From the NCBI GenBank assembly GCA_900552755.1, contig USAY01000060.1:1-11402 (forward strand): DNA of 11,402 nt, given 5' to 3'. Within the stretch, counting starts at the first letter, position 1, and every line of letters starts with the position of its first letter. A program made the position numbers and the translations under genes. This stretch comes from an uncultured Collinsella sp. (GTDB lineage: Bacteria; Actinomycetota; Coriobacteriia; Coriobacteriales; Coriobacteriaceae). Below, one piece after another: positions 5,912 to 11,402 of the stretch. The notes beneath the pieces are model-generated. The model ran no database searches, was not told the DNA's origin, and saw nothing but the letters and a program-made list of their open reading frames with translations.

Positions 5912-6532
5912 TTAGGCCATACGGATGGCGACGAGACCATTCTTGGCACCCGGGACAGCGCCCTTGACCAAGATGAGGTTCTGCTCGGCATCGATGCGGA
6001 CAACGGAAAGGTTCTTGACGGTAACGCGCTCGTTACCCATGTGACCGGCCATCTTGACGCCCTTGAGGACGCGCGCAGGATAGGCGCACTGACCGATAGA
6101 ACCGGGGTGACGCTGGAAGTGAGAACCATGCGTCATAGGACCGCGGCGCTGACCCCAGCGCTTGATGCGACCCTGGAAGCCCTTACCCTTGGAGGTACCG
6201 ATGACGTCGACCTTCTCGACATCAGCGAAATCAGCGACGGTGACGACCTCGCCGACCTTGTGCTCCTCGCCGTTCTCGACGCGGACCTCACGAAGGAAAC
6301 GGACAGGCTCGACGCCAGCCTTGGCGAAGTGACCAGCCATGGGCTTGTTCACGTTCTTGGCCTTGATGTCGCCGAAACCGATCTGGACGGCGTCATAGCC
6401 GTCGGTTGCCTGAGTTTTAACCTGCGAGACAGCGCAGGGGCCAGCCTGGATGACCGTGACGGGAACGACGTTGTCGTCCTCGTCCCAAACCTGGGTCATG
6501 CCAATCTTGCGGCCGAGAATCATGCTGATCAA
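5912..6532 (-). CDS. rplC: 50S ribosomal protein L3, first gene of the operon
   Basis: The protein has 206 aa from TTG at 6532, or 203 aa from ATG at 6523. L3 organises the 3' domain of 23S rRNA and reaches the peptidyl-transferase centre. Landmarks are MILGRKIGMTQVWDE, NKPMAGHFAKAGV, GTSKGKGFQGRIKRWG and the central GPMTHGSHFQRHPGSIG (about 133-149). I prefer the TTG start because it gives the MIS-ILGRKIGM type of N-terminus seen in many L3 proteins and has GGGA about 8 nt upstream; the ATG has no Shine-Dalgarno at the proper distance. The presumed ribosome site lies in a TCCCAA/TTGGGA hairpin. No rpsJ lies upstream, unlike the usual S10 operon. Confidence 0.94.
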   Translation of the reverse strand: MISMILGRKIGMTQVWDEDDNVVPVTVIQAGPCAVSQVKTQATDGYDAVQIGFGDIKAKNVNKPMAGHFAKAGVEPVRFLREVRVENGEEHKVGEVVTVADFADVEKVDVIGTSKGKGFQGRIKRWGQRRGPMTHGSHFQRHPGSIGQCAYPARVLKGVKMAGHMGNERVTVKNLSVVRIDAEQNLILVKGAVPGAKNGLVAIRMA

Positions 6533-6780
6533 GATATGATCCCAACTCTCGCGTGGTCTTGGGACAATGCGTACACCACCGAGCGTACGCCCCTAGAGGA
6601 CCACTACTTACACGACGTGCTCCCCAGCCTTGTATTGCGTCCGGACTACCTGACAACCCTATTAAGCAGGCATTTTGTCCAGCCAGAATACTCCCCTGGT
6701 TTCACACAGCTGTTTAGTATACACGGCTGCGGGCGTATCCATCGAGATTCATATTTCACTCACATTGTTTACGCAGGTAA
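6533..6780 (-). promoter_or_regulatory. Promoter and structured leader of the ribosomal protein operon
   Basis: On the minus strand TTTACC, a 17-bp spacer and TGAAAT (about 6751-6780), or the overlapping TATGAA, are possible promoter elements. Just downstream lies the 26-nt motif 6717-6742 shared with the rplB leader, forming ATACG-8 nt-CGTGT (one G-U pair). Further on are a CCAG/CTGG stem and the competing pairings GGAC/GTCC and GACAA/TTGTC. Next are GCGTAC-10 nt-GTACGC (6569-6574 / 6585-6590), and TCCCAA/TTGGGA (6540-6545 / 6559-6564) covering the region before the start codon. The layout recalls the S10-operon leader that responds to L4, but the sequence is not one I recognise. Confidence 0.5.
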
Positions 6781-6791
6781 AGTGCGTGGCA

Positions 6792-6946
6792 CGTCTCCCG
6801 AGCACGGCGAGGGCCGGAGAAATATATTAAGGTCCCTGCTCTACAGTCCTGCGCAAGACGGAGAGCACATTAAGTGCTCTCCTTTGCGTGCGGAACTCGC
6901 GATGACCTTAATATATTTCTCCGGCCCTCGCCGTGCTCGGGAGACG
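6792..6946. repeat. Perfect 43-bp inverted repeat with nested hairpin
   Basis: Arm 6792-6834 is the exact reverse complement of arm 6904-6946 (43/43). The 69-nt spacer (6835-6903) holds a second perfect stem GGAGAGCAC-ATTAA-GTGCTCTCC (6860-6882), itself flanked by CGCAA/TTGCG (6852-6856 / 6884-6888). Each arm has a GC-rich outer part and an AT-rich inner part (AATATATTAA). Outside the arms GCGTG recurs in inverted form with an indel. It begins 35 nt after the stop of the phosphatase gene and ends before the rplC promoter zone. Neither end has a convincing T-tract, so it is not a standard terminator. It could be a MITE-like insertion, an invertible segment, or a long-hairpin RNA. Confidence 0.9.
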
Positions 6947-6981
6947 ACACGCTGATGTCTGCTTAACTCTGCTCGCTCAGG

Positions 6982-7608
6982 CTAATGACTTTGCTGGGGA
7001 TCGATGATTTGCCGCAAGGTAAACTTGGATTGAGGCGTATCGCCCTCTTCTCCCGACTTTTCCTCATCGAAATCGAAGATCATGATGGCGCAGTTGGGGA
7101 GTTTTGTTGGGAGCTCAAAGTCCTCTGGGACGGCAGCCTTGATGAATTGGCGGCTGGCGCTGCCGTGGCTTACTGCTAGAAGGGTTTCGATACCATCGGC
7201 GTCCATGATATTGGTGAGGGTGTCTACCATGCGCTCTTGCAGCGCCTGGCTTCCTTCTCCTCCGAATGGGATTAAGTCCTCGCCTGGATCCCAGACGTCG
7301 GTGGGTAGCGCGTCGTGCGGGCCCTCTTCGAAGGTGCCGTAGCAGCGCTCGATAATGCCTTCGCAGGGCTCAACGTCAGCGTCTGCGCCGAGAAGCTCGG
7401 TTGCGACGAGGCTTGCCGTGGCCATGGCTCGGCCCAAAGGGGAGGAGACCACTTTATCGGGGACGACGCCGTGGGCTTTGAGCCATGCGGCTGCCATCCC
7501 GGCTTGCTGACGGCCTAAGTCGGTGAGCGGTGAATCGCAGCGACCCTGGACCAGCTTTTTGACGTTGAACTCCGTCTGACCGTGGCGGAGTAGATACAGT
7601 TTCTTCAT
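6982..7608 (-). CDS. Histidine phosphatase superfamily protein (phosphoglycerate-mutase-like)
   Basis: This 208-aa protein has the RHG motif at residues 8-10 (LLRHGQTEFN) with catalytic His9, and QGRCDSPLTDLGRQQA after it. It also has SSPLGRAMATA with Arg60, IIERCYGTFEE with the general acid Glu87, and AVSHGS with the second His at 148. All four catalytic positions of the branch-1 histidine phosphatases are present. Such proteins are annotated as GpmB/CobC/PhoE-like phosphatases or mutases; the substrate cannot be read from the sequence. The cofactor-dependent mutase insertions are absent, so a phosphatase of small phosphoesters is likelier than a glycolytic mutase. The ATG has AAGGGGAGAG upstream, 39 nt after the metal exporter gene, so the two probably share a transcript. 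Confidence 0.9.
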   Translation of the reverse strand: MKKLYLLRHGQTEFNVKKLVQGRCDSPLTDLGRQQAGMAAAWLKAHGVVPDKVVSSPLGRAMATASLVATELLGADADVEPCEGIIERCYGTFEEGPHDALPTDVWDPGEDLIPFGGEGSQALQERMVDTLTNIMDADGIETLLAVSHGSASRQFIKAAVPEDFELPTKLPNCAIMIFDFDEEKSGEEGDTPQSKFTLRQIIDPQQSH

Positions 7609-7647
7609 GCTCTCCCCTTCTGCATCAGTTGCTTTATCGGCGTGGCC

Positions 7648-8802
7648 TTACTCGTGGGTATGGCCTACGTAGTCTTCGTCGATCGTAATCTTGGCAATCG
7701 ACTTGGGATATTCCGATTCGACCCGTTGTGTCAGCGCGTGCTTTACGTCTTCGGCACTCATCTGCAGATCCGAGGGACGCACGCAGTCAAAGATCACGTT
7801 GGTGTGCGTAGGACCCGGCACGCAACGCAGGTCATGAATCGAGAGGCGGCTATCGATCTCCTGGGCCATGGCGTGAATGCGCAAGCGCATGCTCGCCAGC
7901 TTGGGGTCATCGGTCACGATGGGATCGTAGTGAAGCGTAACGATCATGCCGTCTTCGTCCCTAAACGACTGCTCGATGTTATCGAGCGTGTCGTGACTTT
8001 CCAACGGGCTGGCCTCGGCTGCCATCTCGGCGTGAGCGCTTGCGAACTTCCTGCCCGGGCCGTAATCGTGAACCATCAGATCGTGAACGCCCAAAACGCC
8101 GGGATAGCTCATGATCTTGTCTCGAATGTGCTTGACCAGCTTAGGATCGGGCGACTGACCCAAAAGCGGGCTCACCGTATCCTGGATGAGTTCAAAACCG
8201 CTCCAGCCAATATAGGCGCCAACGGCAAGGCCGACCCATGCGTCAAGATTGATGTGCGTCACCTGCGAAACAATCGCGCACGCCAGCACGGCGCCCGTGG
8301 CTAGGACATCGTTCTTGGAATCCTGCGCGGTCGCATGCAGCGTCTCGGACTCAATGCGGTCACCGAGCTTTTGGTTGAGGGCCGCCATCCACAGCTTTAC
8401 GACCATCGAAAGCACTAGAACTGCCACCAGGGCAAGCGAGAACTCGACAGGTTCGGGGTGGATGATGCGCTCAACCGAGGACTTCACCAGCTCAACGCCA
8501 ATCAGCAGCACGAGCGCCGCCACGACCAGACCCGAGAGATACTCGTAGCGACCGTGGCCGTAAGGATGCTCGGGGTCGGCCGGCTTGCTCGCCAGCTTAA
8601 AGCCCAGCACGCTCACGATGTTCGAGCTGGCATCGGACAGGTTGTTCATGGCATCCGCCACAATCGAAACCGATCCCGACAGCACGCCAATTACGCCCTT
8701 CGCAGCGCATAGTGCCACATTGGCGAGAATACACACCACGCCCGTCAACGTGCCCACGCGCGCACGGTCGCCCTGCGCACGCTTAACAATCCACTCGACC
8801 AT
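7648..8802 (-). CDS. Cation diffusion facilitator (CDF) family metal exporter
   Basis: This 384-aa membrane protein moves divalent metal out of the cytoplasm in exchange for protons. The N-terminal half has hydrophobic helices at roughly 19-41, 45-68, 88-108, 121-142, 165-182 and 188-205, with the family signature KPADPEHPYGHGRYE (73-87) between helices 2 and 3. The C-terminal half (from about 215) is the cytoplasmic dimerisation domain with His and Asp (VHDLMVHDYGPG). Aligned on GHGR, the transport-site positions are Asn53/Asp57 in helix 2 and Asp161/Asp165 in helix 5, an N-D-D-D set rather than the D-D-H-D of zinc/iron exporters, which suggests manganese as substrate. It is longer than typical 300-aa members because of an enlarged C-terminal domain. 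The start is ATG with GGGGGCGG upstream. Confidence 0.93.
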   Translation of the reverse strand: MVEWIVKRAQGDRARVGTLTGVVCILANVALCAAKGVIGVLSGSVSIVADAMNNLSDASSNIVSVLGFKLASKPADPEHPYGHGRYEYLSGLVVAALVLLIGVELVKSSVERIIHPEPVEFSLALVAVLVLSMVVKLWMAALNQKLGDRIESETLHATAQDSKNDVLATGAVLACAIVSQVTHINLDAWVGLAVGAYIGWSGFELIQDTVSPLLGQSPDPKLVKHIRDKIMSYPGVLGVHDLMVHDYGPGRKFASAHAEMAAEASPLESHDTLDNIEQSFRDEDGMIVTLHYDPIVTDDPKLASMRLRIHAMAQEIDSRLSIHDLRCVPGPTHTNVIFDCVRPSDLQMSAEDVKHALTQRVESEYPKSIAKITIDEDYVGHTHE

Positions 8803-8881
8803 CTACATCCGCCCCCACGGTACTACCTATATATCTATTGCTCAAACGGATTGTAGTGTAGCCACTTTGTCCCCCAGATAC
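8803..8881 (-). promoter_or_regulatory. Probable promoter region of the metal exporter unit
   Basis: This AT-rich stretch lies between the EIIC terminator and the exporter start. The minus strand shows TACAAT and, nearer the gene, GATATATAGG as candidate -10 boxes; neither has a clear -35 at 17 bp. The upstream terminator means the exporter and phosphatase genes need their own promoter here. I see no obvious metal-regulator operator. Confidence 0.35.
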
Positions 8882-8915
8882 AAAAAAGGCCGCGACCCAC
8901 ACGGGCCACGGCCTT
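8882..8915 (-). terminator. Intrinsic terminator after the EIIC gene
   Basis: On the minus strand AAGGCCGTGGCCC-GTGT-GGGTCGCGGCCTT forms a 13-bp stem with two G-U pairs and a 4-nt loop, followed by TTTTTT. It lies 38 nt after the EIIC stop. Confidence 0.95.
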
Positions 8916-8953
8916 GGAGCATGGCAAAGGAATCGTCCTTGTGTCGCACAGGT

Positions 8954-10168
8954 TTACGCGCTTACTTCGGCCACGCTCTTCGAGGTTTCGGGTGAATCGG
9001 CTCCGTCCCCCGTCGTCTGCCCCTTCGTCGGCACCACACCAAAGCAGTAGCTCAGCGCCGCAGACATCGCGAATGCTACACCACCGGCAGCGCAGCACCA
9101 CAGCAGGTTCGAGATGCCGCCCGTGGCAAAGCCAATGACCATGAGGACATTCGTCATGCCGATGGTATAGGCCGTAACGTGGCCCACGGCCGCAACAAGG
9201 CCTCCGACGGCGCCGCCAATGGCCATGCACGTCAGGCACCTGCCATATTTAAAGCCGCAACCGTACAGCGCCGGCTCGCTTACGCCACCAAGCACGCCCG
9301 AGATCGAATAGCCCAGCATGAGCGCCTTCTCGTCCTTATCCGCAACGCGAAGCGACGCGCCAAAGGGCATGCCCCAAACGGCGAACGTTGCCATCGTCGC
9401 GGCGATCAGGATGCACGAATCCGTTCCCACACTCATAAACTGCGCATAGGCGAGCGATAGGACGACGTTGCTGACGCCCGCGATCTTTAGGAACTCCCAG
9501 CCTGCGGCAAGCCCCATGAGCGTGAGCAGCGACACAATGCCACCGGAATTGCCAAGCATAAACATAAGCTGGCCCAACAGCATGCCCAGATAGCTGCCCG
9601 CCGGCGCCGTAATGCACAGCGAAACCGGAACCATGACAAGCAAGGTCGCAAACGGAACAAACGAAAACGCCACGGCCTTAGGGATAACGCGCTTAAAGAA
9701 ACACTCCACTCGCCATAGCACGGGCACCGAGATGAGAACCGGAATAACAGTCGTCGTGTAATCGTTGACCGGTGCAGGAAGCAGACCATACACGGAAGTC
9801 ATCGATGCCCCCGTCGTCGATGCGGCATCGACAAGCTTGAGTAAATCGGGTGCAATCAATACGCCGCCCAGCATCATGCCCAGCTGCTCCGAGCAACCGA
9901 GCTGGCGGGCGGCCGCCCAACCAAGATAAATGGGCAAAAAGTAGTAGCCGGCGTTATAGAGCCAACTGTAGAACAGGCGATAGATATCGGAATCGGCAGA
10001 CCACAGGCCCAGCATGCCTTCGCCCATAATGACAGCGACGGTGCGGAACAACGCCGCGCAGACAATAAACGGCAGCGCCGACATCATGCTTTTGGACAGA
10101 TAGTCCACCACGGCCATGGCGTTTGATGAAACCGACGTTGTAAACGAGGTGTTAGAAACTTGTAGCAT
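8954..10168 (-). CDS. PTS EIIC permease, glucose/beta-glucoside superfamily, stand-alone
   Basis: The 404-aa integral membrane protein transports and helps phosphorylate a sugar in the phosphotransferase system. Family motifs are YAFLPI-like YNAGYYFLPIYLGWAAARQLG (71-91), YTTTVIPVLISV (137-148) with FKRVIPKAV downstream, and the substrate-loop signature GVLGGVSEPALYG (291-303) with conserved Glu298. About ten hydrophobic segments are visible; the tail (380-404) is polar. No EIIB (phosphocysteine) or EIIA domain is attached or encoded nearby, so it must borrow them, or have another role. The frame is open far upstream, but that part overlaps accDA and is not protein-like; the ATG at 10168 with GGGAAAGG upstream is preferred over the ATG at 10192. 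The gap to accDA is 40 nt without a visible terminator. Confidence 0.9.
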   Translation of the reverse strand: MLQVSNTSFTTSVSSNAMAVVDYLSKSMMSALPFIVCAALFRTVAVIMGEGMLGLWSADSDIYRLFYSWLYNAGYYFLPIYLGWAAARQLGCSEQLGMMLGGVLIAPDLLKLVDAASTTGASMTSVYGLLPAPVNDYTTTVIPVLISVPVLWRVECFFKRVIPKAVAFSFVPFATLLVMVPVSLCITAPAGSYLGMLLGQLMFMLGNSGGIVSLLTLMGLAAGWEFLKIAGVSNVVLSLAYAQFMSVGTDSCILIAATMATFAVWGMPFGASLRVADKDEKALMLGYSISGVLGGVSEPALYGCGFKYGRCLTCMAIGGAVGGLVAAVGHVTAYTIGMTNVLMVIGFATGGISNLLWCCAAGGVAFAMSAALSYCFGVVPTKGQTTGDGADSPETSKSVAEVSA

Positions 10169-10208
10169 GGAACGCCTTTCCCAATATGACATGCGGGCTG
10201 TCCCTTTG

Positions 10209-11402
10209 TCACATCGTGCGGTATCGACCGATTGCGCGGTACTTTTCGTAGCGGAGGTTTGTGAGGGTCGCGTCGTCGAGCTGCCCAAGCGTATCGAAGG
10301 CATCAAATGCCGAGGACATGACGGCACCGGCGATCTCCTCATGCGACAGGCCCTTATCGTCAACAATGCCGTCGATGATGCCGAGCGCCAGCAGATCGGG
10401 GGCCGTGAGCTTAAGCGCCTCGGCGGCCTCATCCGCACGCTCGGTATCCTTCCACAGGATCGACGCACAGGCCTCGGGGCTCACGACCGAATAGGCCGAG
10501 CTCGAGAGCATCAGGATGCGGTCGGCCACGGACAGCGCCAGCGCGCCACCAGAGCCGCCCTCGCCTGTCACCACCGAGACAATCGGCGTCTTAAGGCCGC
10601 TCATCTCCATGAGATTCTGGGCGATGGCCTCGCCCTGACCGCGTTCCTCGGCACCGATGCCGCAAAACGCGCCCGAAGTATCGACCAGGCACAGAACCGG
10701 TCGACCAAACTTTTCGGCCTGGCGCATCAGGCGACGCGCTTTGCGGTAGCCCTCGGGATGTGCCATACCAAAGTTGCGACGCATGCGCTCTTTGGTCGTG
10801 GTGCCGCGCTCGATGGCGATGACCGTTACGGGGCGTCCGTCTTTCCAGCCAATGCCAGCCACCACAGCAGCGTCGTCGCCAAAGTAGCGGTCGCCGTGCA
10901 GCTCCACAAATCCATCCAGGCCCAGCGAGATCATCTCGCCTGCCGTGGCGCGATCTGCCGAGCGGGTCTGCTTGACAATCTCGAGCGCGGTTTTTGGTGC
11001 GGCCGAGCGCTTGAACAAGTGTCCCAGCTTTTTGCCGCGGCGACCCGTATGCACGATCTCATGCGGTGCCCCCAGGCCGGGCGCGTGCCCTTCGTGCAGC
11101 GCCAGCAGCTCGCCTACCGTGAGCGCAATCTCGCCACGCGGAACAACGGCATCGCAAAAGCCGTGCTCCAGCAAAAACTCGGAGCGCTGGAATCCCTTGG
11201 GCAGGCGCTTGTGCATGTTCTGCTCGATCACGCGCGGGCCGGCAAATGCCGTCAGGGCATCGGGCTCGGCCAGGATAATATCGCCCTCCATGGCAAAGCT
11301 CGCGGTTACGCCTCCGGTCGTGGGGTCGGTGAGCACCGTGATATACAGGCCGCCCGCCTCGCTGTGGCGCCTAACCGCCGCAGAAATCTTGGCCATCTGC
11401 AT
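10209..11402 (-). CDS. accDA: Fused acetyl-CoA carboxylase carboxyltransferase (AccD-AccA), 3' part
   Basis: There are 397 residues in frame to the window edge; the first Met is internal and the gene starts outside. Residues 1 to about 95 are the end of the beta subunit (AccD): MQMAKISAAVRRHSEAG, TDPTTGGVTASFA (25-37), FAGPRVIEQ, LPKGFQRSEFLLEHG. After a linker (about 96-135) comes a complete alpha subunit (AccA): TALEIVKQTRSADR, FVELHGDRYFGDD (165-177), TTTKERMRRNFGMAHPEGYR, GIGAEERGQGEAIA, GEGGSGGALALSVADRILML (280-299), VVSPEACASILWK (306-318). The enzyme transfers carboxyl from biotin to acetyl-CoA, making malonyl-CoA for fatty acid synthesis. The usual DTPGA loop reads DTSGAFCG here (241-248). 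Most bacteria encode the two subunits separately. The stop is TGA at 10211-10209. Confidence 0.95.
   Translation of the reverse strand: MQMAKISAAVRRHSEAGGLYITVLTDPTTGGVTASFAMEGDIILAEPDALTAFAGPRVIEQNMHKRLPKGFQRSEFLLEHGFCDAVVPRGEIALTVGELLALHEGHAPGLGAPHEIVHTGRRGKKLGHLFKRSAAPKTALEIVKQTRSADRATAGEMISLGLDGFVELHGDRYFGDDAAVVAGIGWKDGRPVTVIAIERGTTTKERMRRNFGMAHPEGYRKARRLMRQAEKFGRPVLCLVDTSGAFCGIGAEERGQGEAIAQNLMEMSGLKTPIVSVVTGEGGSGGALALSVADRILMLSSSAYSVVSPEACASILWKDTERADEAAEALKLTAPDLLALGIIDGIVDDKGLSHEEIAGAVMSSAFDAFDTLGQLDDATLTNLRYEKYRAIGRYRTM

Noticed and set aside
6417..6656. 79-aa minus-strand ORF as a possible rpsJ or leader peptide
   Set aside because: It overlaps rplC in another frame, has no S10 features and no ribosome site.
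6860..6882. Inner hairpin of the inverted repeat as a simple intrinsic terminator
   Set aside because: On the minus strand the stem is followed by GTCTTGCG, and on the plus strand by only TTT; without a T-tract and inside a 43-bp repeat, this does not explain it.
6041..6955. 304-aa plus-strand ORF running through the rplC leader and the inverted repeat
   Set aside because: Mostly antisense to rplC; its right part is structured non-coding DNA and no domain is recognisable.
10169..10468. N-terminal extension of the EIIC frame
   Set aside because: The Arg/Ser-rich sequence overlaps the end of accDA out of frame, and the membrane protein begins properly at 10168.

Overview
The window reads as a chromosomal segment of a moderately GC-rich bacterium. 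My best inference is an actinobacterium of the class Coriobacteriia (Collinsella-like). This rests on the style of the ribosomal proteins, a zinc-type L24 and a fused AccD-AccA carboxyltransferase; nothing in the window proves it. Every gene I can support lies on the minus strand, so transcription runs from high to low coordinates.

In the order of transcription, the right end (about 11402-8954) holds the 3' part of a fused acetyl-CoA carboxylase carboxyltransferase (AccDA). It is followed 40 nt later by a stand-alone PTS EIIC permease and a strong intrinsic terminator (8886-8915). Next comes a two-gene unit of a CDF-family metal exporter and a histidine-phosphatase-fold protein (8802-6982).

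From 6981 to 6533 there is a non-coding stretch. It contains a perfect 43-bp inverted repeat (6792-6834 / 6904-6946) with a nested hairpin in its spacer, then a probable promoter and a structured leader.

From 6532 to 744 lies a ribosomal protein operon: rplC-rplD-rplW-rplB-rpsS-rplV-rpsC-rplP-rpmC-rpsQ-rplN-rplX. It has the classical S10-operon order but lacks rpsJ at the head, and it stops at a strong terminator right after rplX instead of running on into rplE. Most junctions are tight (1-nt overlaps, abutting genes, or short gaps with a clear Shine-Dalgarno). Two internal gaps stand out: 179 bp before rplB and 118 bp before rplN. The rplB gap and the rplC leader share a 26-nt hairpin-forming motif (23/26 identical). 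The rplB leader can also pair with its own Shine-Dalgarno, so I propose two related leader RNAs in one ribosomal operon.

The left end (743-1) holds the rplX terminator, a cluster of degenerate 'GTCTGTCCCC'-type repeats including an exact 23-bp direct repeat, an AT-rich/GCGC-rich non-coding region, and the N-terminal part of a Gfo/Idh/MocA-family oxidoreductase running off the window.

Functionally this is core housekeeping DNA (ribosome assembly, fatty acid synthesis) with small transport and metabolic genes beside it. The unusual material is non-coding: the long inverted repeat, the paired leaders and the repeat cluster at the operon's end.
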